Assembly (NCBI GenBank): GCA_964547105.1
Contig: CAZJLO010000023.1
Location: 1-30,278 of the forward strand
Direction of reading: 5' to 3'
DNA length: 30,278 bases
DNA from: RXOA01 sp964547105
Lineage (GTDB): Bacteria > Bipolaricaulota > Bipolaricaulia > UBA7950 > UBA9294
Shown: piece by piece, positions 15,530-23,353 of the stretch
Layout: each line of letters opens with the position of its first letter
How positions within the stretch are numbered: position 1 is the stretch's first letter
Program-made: the position numbers and the translations under genes
Notes under the pieces: generated by a model
Databases searched by the model: none
What the model was told of the DNA's origin: nothing
Seen by the model: the letters and a program-made list of their open reading frames with translations, nothing else

Positions 15530-15567
15530 GATGCATGCATCATACCGGAAGACCGCGTCGGCGCAAA
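15528..15567 (-). promoter_or_regulatory. Operon promoter with an overlapping 16-bp palindrome
   Basis: Minus-strand TATGAT (15544-15539) is a good -10 box; TTGCGC (15566-15561, 16-bp spacer) or TTTGCG (17-bp spacer) is a weak -35. The perfect palindrome ATGATGCATGCATCAT (15528-15543) overlaps the -10 and the start point, a classic place for a repressor. This would be the promoter for everything from cystathionine gamma-synthase to acsD. Confidence 0.55.
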
Positions 15568-15604
15568 GGAGCGCCGTTCCTTCCCCGACCGATGCTCGAG
15601 GCGA

Positions 15605-15734
15605 TCGCTTCGGGGCCCTTGAGCGAAAGACGACGTTTGGCAGCGCAATCCGCGGCCTGCGTCGCGTGATCGAAGATATCCTCATCCAGGAAGAAGAACA
15701 TCGGCGTGATCTACAGACAGCGATCGGAAAGTGA
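15605..15734 (+). pseudogene. Possible ferritin-like C-terminal fragment
   Basis: About 42 codons ending in TGA contain LRRVIEDILIQEEEHRRDL, resembling the last helix of bacterioferritin-like proteins (an E-D-I-L-x3-EEEH pattern). The rest of such a gene is not present; upstream lie the operon promoter and leader on the other strand. It may be a remnant, or a small gene starting at an ATG near 15532, or chance. Confidence 0.25.
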
Positions 15735-15939
15735 ATTCGCCGCCCGCTCCGCTGACAGCCTCGATCCTCGATCAGCACCGGGCAGGAGGGTGGAGCTGGA
15801 GAGCGGCCGTCGCAGTGACGGTGGTAGTCGCCGACAAGACCGGGCATGAGACGAGTCTCCAGCAGAACCCGCTGCCGAGAATCGACGGACACTGAAGCGG
15901 ATCGTCTCGGAGCACCTTCCAAAGCCCTCTGCGGCCTGT

Positions 15940-17025
15940 TCAGCGATCCGCCAATTGCCGGGCAATCGCCACCGCGCCGAGCTCTGTGACGCGGTGACCG
16001 AGAGTGGTGAGCCGCACCTCAGGCGGAACCACATTCAGGTGCCGCAGCATCTCGTCGCGGATCGGCTCGATCAACTCCGGATGCGCCAATGCGATTCCCC
16101 CACCGATGGTGATCACTTCCGGATCGTAGGCGTTCGCAACGGCTGAGAGGCCGATACCGGCCGCGTAGATCAGATCCGCGACAACTTCCGCAGCCGTCGG
16201 ATCGCCTTGAGCCGCTGCCTCGAATACAACAGCCGGAGTCAGCTTCGCGAACGCCTCATCGAGGATGATGACCGGCGCATCGGACGCCGTTCCCTCCAGG
16301 GCGAGCAACGAGTGCCAGATGATAGGGAGACCTTTCCCGGAAGCCATCGCCACCAGGCGCGTCCGCGCATTGCCGACAACCCCCGTTCCCGACGCGTAGG
16401 CCTCGACACATCCCCGATTGCCGCACCCACACACCCTGCCGTCGCGCTCGACTACGATGTGCCCGAATTCTCCGGCATTGCCGTCCTTGCCAAGGATCAG
16501 CCGTCCTCCGTCCCAAGCTCCAACACCGAAACCGGTACTGATCGTTGCGTAGGCCACGTGCAGGCTCGCCTTACCCGTCGCGTTCTTCCCGACGCCCGCG
16601 TACACCTCACCGAGCACGGCACCACTGCAATCATTCATGAGGTCCACCGGGCAGGAGAATGCCGCGTGCAACGGGGCGACAAGCGGGATCGACCACGGCA
16701 GTTCTCGGTGCAACGCGGCGACCTCCTCACGACAGATGTTGGGCGGGCACCACAGCTCGCCGTCCCTGATTGGTCCGGCCGAGACGATGCCAATCGCCTT
16801 GAGGTGAGCACGATGAAGTTCACACTCGTCGCTCGCCCCGCACAGCATCCGCTTGAGTTGTTCCGAAAGCCCGTGGCATGTGATCTGATCCGACCCAATC
16901 TCGATTCGCCCCGGCGCAGCCTTGGTCTGCTCGACGAAACGACCGATTGGATCTCCACCCAGTTCGGCAATGACAAGAGAGATCTTTGTTCCACCGATAT
17001 CAAACCCTGCGACAAACTCCGTCAT
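15940..17025 (-). CDS. ROK-family sugar kinase
   Basis: A 361-residue ROK (repressor/ORF/kinase) protein without a DNA-binding domain, so probably a kinase. FDIGGTK (8-14) is the phosphate loop, and the ROK zinc signature is GEFGHIVVERDGRVCGCGNR followed by GCVEAYASGTG. ITIGGGIALAHPEL is the adenosine region. Substrates are usually glucose, N-acetylmannosamine or related sugars. No Shine-Dalgarno precedes the ATG at 17025, but a promoter ends six bases before it, so it is probably leaderless. It is divergent from a ManC-like protein, which suggests hexose metabolism. Confidence 0.88.
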   Translation of the reverse strand: MTEFVAGFDIGGTKISLVIAELGGDPIGRFVEQTKAAPGRIEIGSDQITCHGLSEQLKRMLCGASDECELHRAHLKAIGIVSAGPIRDGELWCPPNICREEVAALHRELPWSIPLVAPLHAAFSCPVDLMNDCSGAVLGEVYAGVGKNATGKASLHVAYATISTGFGVGAWDGGRLILGKDGNAGEFGHIVVERDGRVCGCGNRGCVEAYASGTGVVGNARTRLVAMASGKGLPIIWHSLLALEGTASDAPVIILDEAFAKLTPAVVFEAAAQGDPTAAEVVADLIYAAGIGLSAVANAYDPEVITIGGGIALAHPELIEPIRDEMLRHLNVVPPEVRLTTLGHRVTELGAVAIARQLADR

Positions 17026-17031
17026 ACGCGT

Positions 17032-17060
17032 ATCGTAGCCGAGGCATAGCGGAGCCACAA
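17032..17060 (-). promoter_or_regulatory. Leaderless promoter of the ROK kinase
   Basis: TTGTGG (17060-17055), a 17-bp spacer and TACGAT (17037-17032), then six bases to the ATG. Confidence 0.55.
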
Positions 17061-17067
17061 TTCCTGA

Positions 17068-17096
17068 TTGACTGCAGAACGGCACCGCATGATAAT
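17068..17096 (+). promoter_or_regulatory. Promoter of the ManC-like gene
   Basis: TTGACT (17068-17073), a 17-bp spacer and GATAAT (17091-17096) is close to consensus. The start point would be near 17103, giving a leader of about 38 bases that holds AAGGAGG. Its -35 is seven bases from the divergent -35 of the ROK gene. Confidence 0.7.
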
Positions 17097-17140
17097 GCGA
17101 CAGGCACGTTCGATTTGCCCAAGGAGGCGAACCTCAACGG

Positions 17141-18115
17141 ATGCATCACGCGATTCTTCTTGCCTGTGATCCGGGAGAACAGCTTCGTCCTCTAACCAGT
17201 GAAGAGATGCCGACAGCGCTTCTCACGCTCGGCAGCCGAAGCACGCTCCTTCAGCAATCGATGGACCGGCTCGAGACGCTGATCCCCGCGGAACATTTCT
17301 GGATCATCGCCGGTCCCCGGCAGCAAGCGAGGATCTCCGAAGCCACGGCTGAACCGGTCCACGTGATCGAAAGCGCCACAGCCTCCCCGCTGAACGCTGT
17401 CCGCCAGGCCTTGTCTGAGATCCTGCGGCTCGAAAACGACGATGAGGGATCCCCGGTTGTCCTCCAATCAGCCGCTCATGTGTTCTCGAAGGGCGCCGGC
17501 TACGTGGAACAGCTTTCCATCGCGATCCATCGGGTCGCCGCCGCCCAGACGCCCATCGCGCTTGCCGTCAGGAACACGGATGGCACGCACAGGCCCACCG
17601 GAATCCAGGTTTGGCCCGTGCGCCTCCTGCGGGAACGTCTGGCATCGAGTGAGTTTTCCGGCTCACTTTCGGCTGAACGAATGCTGTCGGAACTCGAGAA
17701 GGATCTTCCCGCAGCGGCATTCCAAGACGATGGATGGATGCATGTGTCCGATTGGCCGGATGTCCAACGGCTGCTGGCGTACGTCGAGAAGCCGTGGGGA
17801 TACGAGCGTCTCTGGGCGCTGAACCGTCACTACGCTGGCAAGATCTTGTTCATCCGCGCCGGGGAGAGCCTGTCGCTGCAGTACCACCAAATCAAGGACG
17901 AGACGATCCGCGTTTCCTCCGGGCGAATGCGGTTTCGGGCCGGTTCGACGGAGGAAACATTGGAGGAGATCCTTCTGGAACCGGGGATGAGCTATGCCAT
18001 TCCGCCGCGCCTCGTGCATCAAATGGAGGCCCTCGATGACTGCACGGTGATCGAGGTGTCGACGCCTCACTTGACCGATGTGGTCAGGCTCGAGGATCGC
18101 TACGGACGTCTCTAG
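17141..18115 (+). CDS. ManC/AlgA-like protein: degenerate nucleotidyltransferase plus isomerase-type cupin
   Basis: A 324-residue protein. Residues about 205-320 are a type II mannose-6-phosphate isomerase cupin: EKPWGYERLWALN, ILFIRAGESLSLQYH, DETIRVSSGRMRFRAG, then PPRLVHQMEALDD. Residues 1-200 resemble a sugar-nucleotidyltransferase, but the glycine-rich GGxGTRLWP loop has become DPGEQLRPLTSEEMPTALL and the domain is much shorter than the roughly 280 residues of ManC. The guanylyltransferase activity is therefore probably lost and the cupin (isomerase or epimerase) remains. The only plausible ATG is 13 bases after AAGGAGG, a long spacing. Convergent with the GNAT gene, 31 bp away. Confidence 0.75.
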   Translation: MHHAILLACDPGEQLRPLTSEEMPTALLTLGSRSTLLQQSMDRLETLIPAEHFWIIAGPRQQARISEATAEPVHVIESATASPLNAVRQALSEILRLENDDEGSPVVLQSAAHVFSKGAGYVEQLSIAIHRVAAAQTPIALAVRNTDGTHRPTGIQVWPVRLLRERLASSEFSGSLSAERMLSELEKDLPAAAFQDDGWMHVSDWPDVQRLLAYVEKPWGYERLWALNRHYAGKILFIRAGESLSLQYHQIKDETIRVSSGRMRFRAGSTEETLEEILLEPGMSYAIPPRLVHQMEALDDCTVIEVSTPHLTDVVRLEDRYGRL

Positions 18116-18146
18116 CAGCCCCTGAGCTACTGCAAGCGCGACCTGG

Positions 18147-18821
18147 CTATCGTGGAGTTCGGGTCATTGCGCTCACGATCAGGTCGCTTCCCGGAACGGA
18201 CGACTGCTCGCAAACAGCGAATCCGTAGTGCTCATACATCGGCACAAGCCTTGCTTCCGTCACTTCAAGGTAGGCACACGTCTCGCTCGCGTCCAGCTTA
18301 TCGATCTGTGGAATCAAGAGCTGCGATCCAAACCCTTGTCGCTGATAGCGAGGCTGCACAGCAAGGATGGATAGAAAGCAGTGATTCGGAGGGGCATGGC
18401 GTGCGCGAAGCGCCTCGTTGTGCGAGGCAACCCTCGTCATACGGTCCACCGCCAGCTTGCCGACGGCTCGATAGAGCCGGACCCCGCCCGACCTGATCTG
18501 CCGCCCCATCGTCATCCGCGCGTGCGATGCAGGAAGCCAGACGGCGATTCCCTCCATCTTGGATGAAGTGACATGCACGTTCCCGTACAAGAGCCCATAG
18601 CGAATCCGCATCTCAAACAGGCTAGCGGAAGCGCTTTGTCTCCGCGATACGTCCGGGAAGAAGTACCGGATGTGCGGACTATCGATGAACGCTTCGCCGC
18701 AAAGAATGGCGGCTTCACGCAGATCCTGCTTCTTGAACGGCCGCATCGAGTGCCGTCCTGCATTCCATACGCGGAGACCTCTTCCGATTCCGAGGCATGC
18801 GTCTCGAGTCAGATTCGTCAT
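18147..18821 (-). CDS. GNAT-family N-acetyltransferase
   Basis: A 224-residue frame whose C-terminal half has the acetyl-CoA loop (LSILAVQPRYQRQGFGSQLL) and the strand/helix end VPMYEHYGFAVCEQ. FKKQDLREAAILCGEAFIDS is a normal start of the domain, so translation may begin at the ATG at 18746 (199 residues) rather than 18821. The acceptor is unknown. AWLP-type WLPASHARMTMG in the middle is shared with many GNATs of this length. Confidence 0.82.
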   Translation of the reverse strand: MTNLTRDACLGIGRGLRVWNAGRHSMRPFKKQDLREAAILCGEAFIDSPHIRYFFPDVSRRQSASASLFEMRIRYGLLYGNVHVTSSKMEGIAVWLPASHARMTMGRQIRSGGVRLYRAVGKLAVDRMTRVASHNEALRARHAPPNHCFLSILAVQPRYQRQGFGSQLLIPQIDKLDASETCAYLEVTEARLVPMYEHYGFAVCEQSSVPGSDLIVSAMTRTPR

Positions 18822-18957
18822 ATGTTGAACAGACTACACGAGACGCGCAGAAACGAGAAAAGACGCTGCGACAAACCGAAAGGTCGCCCCGAAGAAGCGT
18901 TAATCCTGCTCGTTCGTCTCTTGATACGTGCGAGGGAGACCCCGGCCACGGCTCCAC

Positions 18958-19827
18958 TCAGCGAACTGCGGCCAGGAACTCCAAGATCGTTTCGCACATC
19001 TTCTCGGGATCGAGCAGCCAGCCGTACGGATGAATCCATCCGGGGACGGAGACGATCGTGGCATCCAGCGCCAACTTGCCCAGTCTCTCCATTGCCGCCT
19101 TCTCCTCCTGCGGCTGGTCATCTTCCGGCAGCATCAACACGGGACACTTCACGCGGCGGTACGAATCCTCGAACCGGTATCCGAAGTAGTGCTCCATGTA
19201 GTTCGCCTTGGCCGGATTTCTCCACCCAAAGGCGACTTTCCCCTCGCCGATCTTGTCGGCGTCATATCGGGTGACCGCTTCGAGATCCGTGTTCCACCAG
19301 CCGCACGCTTCAAAGACCTCTCGTTGATTGTCGACCAACGCGTCCACCGATGGGAACACGGTCTCGGGCTTGCTCCGCATACGCTCCAACGTGCTTGTCA
19401 CATGTTGCCGGAACGCCTCTTCCGAGGTTCCCCACGTCCCGCACGGACCATATTCACTGTACAGCGCACCGTCGCACACAAGCGTGATCACCTTCTCTGG
19501 GTGATTGGCAGCGATGCCAAGCCCCACTTCCGCGCCGAGCGAACTGCCGACGACATGGGCCCGGTCAAGCCCGAGGCGCTCCATGACTCCAGTTACATCG
19601 CAGGCCATTTCGTCCATGTGGTAGCCAGTCCGCGGCTTGTCCGACTTGCCGTGCCCTCTCAAGTCGACAAGGATCAACCGATACTGGTCTCGAAAATACG
19701 GGACGGCTCTCTCCCACATCATCAGGTTCGCACCGCTGAAGTGAAGGAAGATGATCGCATCGCCGTCTTGTTGACTGTCTCGAATCTGCAACCTGACACG
19801 TCCCGTATCGACACGCAAGTCTTGCAT
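18958..19827 (-). CDS. Alpha/beta hydrolase
   Basis: A 289-residue alpha/beta-fold hydrolase. The oxyanion-hole region is FLHFSGANLMMWER, DLRGHGKSDKP follows strand 4, the nucleophile is S96 in VVGSSLGAE, and the catalytic histidine is in VPGWIHPYGWLLDP. Substrate unknown; lactonases, esterases and haloperoxidase-like enzymes share this pattern. GGAGG lies six bases before the ATG. It is on the same strand as a small CxxC protein and a CrtI-like flavoprotein. Confidence 0.87.
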   Translation of the reverse strand: MQDLRVDTGRVRLQIRDSQQDGDAIIFLHFSGANLMMWERAVPYFRDQYRLILVDLRGHGKSDKPRTGYHMDEMACDVTGVMERLGLDRAHVVGSSLGAEVGLGIAANHPEKVITLVCDGALYSEYGPCGTWGTSEEAFRQHVTSTLERMRSKPETVFPSVDALVDNQREVFEACGWWNTDLEAVTRYDADKIGEGKVAFGWRNPAKANYMEHYFGYRFEDSYRRVKCPVLMLPEDDQPQEEKAAMERLGKLALDATIVSVPGWIHPYGWLLDPEKMCETILEFLAAVR

Positions 19828-19932
19828 CGTCGTCCTCCGATGGATCGTCTATTCGAGACTCCCGAGTGTCTCGGGGGGTGGGAGGCTCCGCACTGCGTGC
19901 TCGAAGATCATCTCCCCCTTGCTGACTCCACA

Positions 19933-20112
19933 TCACGCCACTCCGCCGGTGAAGTAGCTTGGCCGGCACCGATCGAAAACCACTGCACCTGCGCCGATTC
20001 GGTTGCGTCGGATCTCGCGAGCCATGTCTGGCGCCTCCCAATGATGCGTACGCTCTCCGCCGTTCACGATCTCCCGCTCACAGGCGGCGCATCGCGCCAC
20101 CCTCGTTCGCAA
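19933..20112 (-). CDS. Small CxxC protein, unrecognised
   Basis: A frame of 55-59 codons in the 306-base gap between the flavoprotein and the hydrolase. From a GTG at 20100 it has VARCAACEREIVNGGERTHH and then REIRRNRIGAGAVVFDRC, ending in TGA at 19933. A TTG at 20112 after AAAGG would add four residues. The CxxC near the start and a later Cys suggest a small zinc or redox protein. Codons are rich in G/C at position three, as in real genes here. I do not recognise a family. The rest of the gap shows nothing. Confidence 0.4.
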   Translation of the reverse strand: MRTRVARCAACEREIVNGGERTHHWEAPDMAREIRRNRIGAGAVVFDRCRPSYFTGGVA

Positions 20113-20133
20113 GGACCTTTCGCTTCTCAGGAG

Positions 20134-21639
20134 TCAAGGCCGCGTGGTGACAAAACGCTTGCCGTCGGCTGCGCACAACATCTGCACAACCTCGCGCCCG
20201 GCCATTGCCGCGCCGGGCAAACCGCCTGGCGGCACGGTCCACATACTGGCGATGTAGAAATCATCCAGACCAGGGATGGTCTTTCGCACATAGCCATGCG
20301 TCTTCTGAAACTCGGGCGAAAGCATCCAGCTCATGAAGGTGCCTTTCCAGTTTCCCGTGTAGCGCTCGAAGGTCAGCGGCGTGGCAACATCGGTTACTTC
20401 GATGGCGTCGTTGAACCCTGGGTAACGGCTGTCGATGGCAACGGCGCAGGCAGCGGCGATCTTCTCCTTCTCCGCTTCGTAGGCTTGACGATCCTCACGA
20501 AGCCGATTCCAGAAATCCCAGTCGGCCGTCAAAATCGACGTCACCACCGAGCATCCTTTCGGGGCGAGCGATGGGTCGAAGCCGTAGCTCTTGACGTTCA
20601 TCCATTCGATGTTCGCCCCGGCCAGCTGCAATGGCGCTTCGAGGGAGAACGATTCTCCGAGGCATTCATCCAACTCATGAATGACGCGCTTGACGCCGAA
20701 ACTGACTTGCACGCAGGGAGGGTAAAGCTTCCCGGACTCCAACAGCACACGGTGCGTTTCGTGCTGCCTTGTCCCGTCCAACATCGAATGCAGCGTCGAT
20801 CGCAGATCTGCAGCAGATACCACGTAATTGGCATCGATCTGTGTCCCATCCTCAAGTTCCAGGCCGACGGCCTTGCCATCGCGTTCCAGGATGCGGGCAA
20901 CCCGTGCGCCGTAGCGGATCTCTCCACCGAGAGACGTGTAGCGCTTCTCGATCGCCCGTGCGTATTCCAGCGACCCGCCGGCGGGAAACCCCGCCGCCTT
21001 CCGAGACATCGGCACCAGTGTCATGATCAGGCCGATCAGCGGAGTATCCGCCCCGATGGCCTCCGACAGGCCGGCCACAAGGAGCGGATCTTCGAACTGC
21101 TTGGCGTACTCCCCCGTCGTCGTCGCGCTGGTCCGCTTCAGCGTCGCCAGTTGCCGGCGCATGCGAACCGCCATCTTCAAGCCGTCAAAAGCCGACATCA
21201 GTTCTCGTGGCTTGCCAACCGGCATGCTGAACCCGTCGAATGTCCGGATCCATGTAATGAGTTGCCCGATCGGTTCGGCATCGGCGGGCGACAACGCCTT
21301 CATGTGCGACTCAAGTCGGTCCGGGTCAGCGTAGAGCGAGAAGGTCCGTCCGTCGCTGCCCACCGTTCGCCAGAAGACTTCGTGGTCGTACATCTTGCGA
21401 CCTTGCACCGCGCCCAACTCTTCCCAAAGCGAGTACAGCGAGTCTCCCGGCGCCGAACCGGTCAGCCAGTGGATGCAGCCATCGAACGTGTAGCCACGGC
21501 GAGTCCACGCCGTGCACAGCCCGCCCGGCAAGTCGTGCGATTCAAAGATCTTCGTTTGATACCCGTTCATCCGCGCATAACATCCGGCCGAAAGGCCGGC
21601 AATTCCGGCTCCGATGATTGCAATCGTCTTCTCAGCCAC
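20134..21639 (-). CDS. CrtI/CrtISO-like FAD-dependent oxidoreductase
   Basis: A 501-residue flavoprotein of the phytoene desaturase / carotene isomerase / RetSat-like group. The FAD site is IGAGIAGLSAG (G10-x-G12-x2-G15) with FESHDLPGGLC; HWLTGSAPGDSLY and GGEIRYGARVARILERDGK follow the family layout, and WTVPPGGLPGAAMAGREVVQ is the C-terminal FAD-contact block. No other carotenoid gene is nearby, so a role in carotenoids cannot be assumed; many anaerobes have such proteins of unknown substrate. It starts at a GTG with AAGGAG six bases upstream. Confidence 0.85.
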   Translation of the reverse strand: MAEKTIAIIGAGIAGLSAGCYARMNGYQTKIFESHDLPGGLCTAWTRRGYTFDGCIHWLTGSAPGDSLYSLWEELGAVQGRKMYDHEVFWRTVGSDGRTFSLYADPDRLESHMKALSPADAEPIGQLITWIRTFDGFSMPVGKPRELMSAFDGLKMAVRMRRQLATLKRTSATTTGEYAKQFEDPLLVAGLSEAIGADTPLIGLIMTLVPMSRKAAGFPAGGSLEYARAIEKRYTSLGGEIRYGARVARILERDGKAVGLELEDGTQIDANYVVSAADLRSTLHSMLDGTRQHETHRVLLESGKLYPPCVQVSFGVKRVIHELDECLGESFSLEAPLQLAGANIEWMNVKSYGFDPSLAPKGCSVVTSILTADWDFWNRLREDRQAYEAEKEKIAAACAVAIDSRYPGFNDAIEVTDVATPLTFERYTGNWKGTFMSWMLSPEFQKTHGYVRKTIPGLDDFYIASMWTVPPGGLPGAAMAGREVVQMLCAADGKRFVTTRP

Positions 21640-22005
21640 GCTTCACTCCTTTGCCACATGCTATCCATGCGCGCTCACTTGAAGCCGTTCTACCCCCCGC
21701 GGCCATGGCCGCGCAACTCTGTCCGACTCAGCCGCCACAACAGCGAGCGTGGTGCCCGTTCTGCAGGAAGGTATTGAGGTTGGCTACGTTGAGTTGGGTT
21801 GCATTCCATGACGGCATCACCCCGTTGACGCTCGCTCGCGGAAGACTCGAATGTCACCTCGATCGTGTTCTTCGATGCAATCCCGTCTGTCGAGGGCCCT
21901 GACGTTTGCACATCCAAACTCAACCCTGCGACAGATCGAAACGCGTTTGTGCCTCAAATCCCCTATACTTCTGCGGAGTATCTGTCTTGGCAGAAGGGAG
22001 CGACC
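21640..22005. other. Gap of about 365 bases upstream of the flavoprotein
   Basis: No family-level gene is visible. It holds a candidate 29-codon peptide on the minus strand (21728-21817) and, on the plus strand, TATACT (21964-21969), a possible -10 box for the small gene at 22006. Confidence 0.4.
21728..21817 (-). CDS. Candidate 29-residue peptide ending in CCGG
   Basis: From an ATG at 21817 (or a GTG one codon earlier) the frame gives a short peptide starting MPSWNATQLNVANL and ending GHHARCCGG. It lies 88 bases upstream of the CrtI-like flavoprotein on the same strand. Short peptides with a Cys/Gly tail next to a redox enzyme can be precursors of modified peptides, but no maturase is present and the ribosome site is poor. 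The opposite strand also has an open frame. Treat as a guess. Confidence 0.2.
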   Translation of the reverse strand: MPSWNATQLNVANLNTFLQNGHHARCCGG

Positions 22006-22158
22006 ATGGGTCGAGAAGAAAAACGAGTCCGCGAGCGAGCAGCGAAGCAGCTCATGAAGCGTTTGCGACGCGAGCCAACCGAAGAAGAGATCGAAAACGA
22101 ACTCGCCGGCTTGCGCAAAGCGCAGGGTCTTGTATCACATCAGGATAGGAAGCGCTGA
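22006..22158 (+). CDS. Small charged protein, unrecognised
   Basis: A 50-residue protein starting MGREEKRVRERAAKQLMKRL, with a TEEEIENELAGLRKAQG helix and a basic end. It is almost entirely charged helix, with no cysteines. GAAGGGAG lies five bases before the ATG and TATACT 37 bases upstream of it. A longer frame from 21865 has no ribosome site. Function unknown; nucleic-acid binding is possible. Confidence 0.5.
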   Translation: MGREEKRVRERAAKQLMKRLRREPTEEEIENELAGLRKAQGLVSHQDRKR

Positions 22159-22195
22159 TCTATTGCGCACTCCGCCGGTCCGGACGGCACAGACA

Positions 22196-22906
22196 CTACC
22201 CCGGTAGTCCCTCGAGAAGCTTCGCCATCGTCACACCGGTTTCTTGAATCACCGGCCGGCCGTGCCCCATGCAAAGCGCCGTGATCGACAACGTGGAGAG
22301 CTTCTGCGCAGAGATCACCAATTCGTCCGGATCAACGCTGAATGTCCGCGGCGCGTAGCGCAATCCCCCTCGCCCGGTGAGGGGATTGCCATGGAACAAG
22401 AGGTCTCCGCAGAACAGAATCCCTCTCCCCTCCTGAAGTAGCGAAATGCTCCCCGGCGTGTGGCCGGGGGTGTGAATCACCCGCAGCCCACCCAGCACAT
22501 CCAGCCTGTCGCCGTCTTCCAGCCGTTGTGCAACGTGGATCCCTTCGTTGTTCCCGGGAAAGCGATCTCCGAGCCAGGTCATCGCTTTCTGCAGCCTGGT
22601 GCGCGCCGGCAACGTGTCGGCCGCTTCAAGGTACGGGGCTTCCAGCCGGTGAGCGATCACAGCCGCGCCGAAACGCCGGGCCAATTCCGCAGCTCCGCCA
22701 ATGTGGTCGGTATGAGCATGGGTGATCACAATCGACCGCACGTTCGATGGGTCGAGATCCAGCTGTCGGATCTGGGCCAGGATCCGGTCGACGTCACCCG
22801 CCATTCCGCTGTCCACCAACGTCAGCCCGGAATCCGACACCAGGAGATAGGTATTGCAGCCGCGCAACCCTTCGAACAGATACATATCCTGTCCGATCTG
22901 CTTCAC
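22196..22906 (-). CDS. MBL-fold metallo-hydrolase
   Basis: A 236-residue metallo-beta-lactamase-fold enzyme of the glyoxalase-II-like group. Metal ligands are in ITHAHTDHIGG, VIHTPGHTPGS, FCGDLLFHGN and CMGHGRP. It starts LFEGLRGCNTYLLVSDSG, typical of these enzymes. The substrate may be a thioester, lactone or phosphodiester. I chose the GTG at 22906 with AAGGAG five bases before; the longer upstream frame has no ribosome site. Confidence 0.87.
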   Translation of the reverse strand: MKQIGQDMYLFEGLRGCNTYLLVSDSGLTLVDSGMAGDVDRILAQIRQLDLDPSNVRSIVITHAHTDHIGGAAELARRFGAAVIAHRLEAPYLEAADTLPARTRLQKAMTWLGDRFPGNNEGIHVAQRLEDGDRLDVLGGLRVIHTPGHTPGSISLLQEGRGILFCGDLLFHGNPLTGRGGLRYAPRTFSVDPDELVISAQKLSTLSITALCMGHGRPVIQETGVTMAKLLEGLPG

Positions 22907-23069
22907 ACTCTCTCCTTCCTCGGGTGCCGGATCGCCTGTGTCACGAACCGAGTCCCCACCGTCCCCGCCCCACGAACGCGGCGAAGAACCAACGTCATCT
23001 GGATCTGTGCCGGAGAGCGGAAGAGAAACATCCGTCAACACGGTAGGTATCGATCGTCGCGCGCTTCAA

Positions 23070-23186
23070 CTAGAATGCTCTTGCCTTGTCGGCCTTCTTC
23101 GCCTTCTTCGCGGCGCGCTTCTCTTTGATGGACTTCTGCGGTTGCTTCTTCTCGCTCGTTCGCTTCTTGTCCTGTGCTTTTGCCAT
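23070..23186 (-). CDS. 38-residue lysine-rich protein
   Basis: A very basic peptide, MAKAQDKKRTSEKKQPQKSI followed by KEKRAAKKAKKADKARAF. AGGAGG lies six bases before the ATG, a clear ribosome site. Short proteins of this K/A/E pattern occur widely as unnamed ORFs; a role in nucleic-acid or ribosome binding is possible. Overlapping longer frames have no such start. Confidence 0.55.
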   Translation of the reverse strand: MAKAQDKKRTSEKKQPQKSIKEKRAAKKAKKADKARAF

Positions 23187-23353
23187 GCCAAGCCTCCTGA
23201 TCGTGAAAGCGATTGATCTTCGTTTGCTCCACCATGGTACAGCAAGTCGAGCAAACTCGGTCGGCATCGACCCATGGGGAGTGCCGGACTTGCTGCAATC
23301 GGCGCTGTAGTTCACGAACGCCGGCTAACCAGCGCCTCGCAAGAACAAGCCCA

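Noticed and set aside
18928..21777. 949-codon plus-strand frame
   Set aside because: It lies opposite the hydrolase and CrtI-like genes and has no recognisable domain; such antisense frames are common at high GC.
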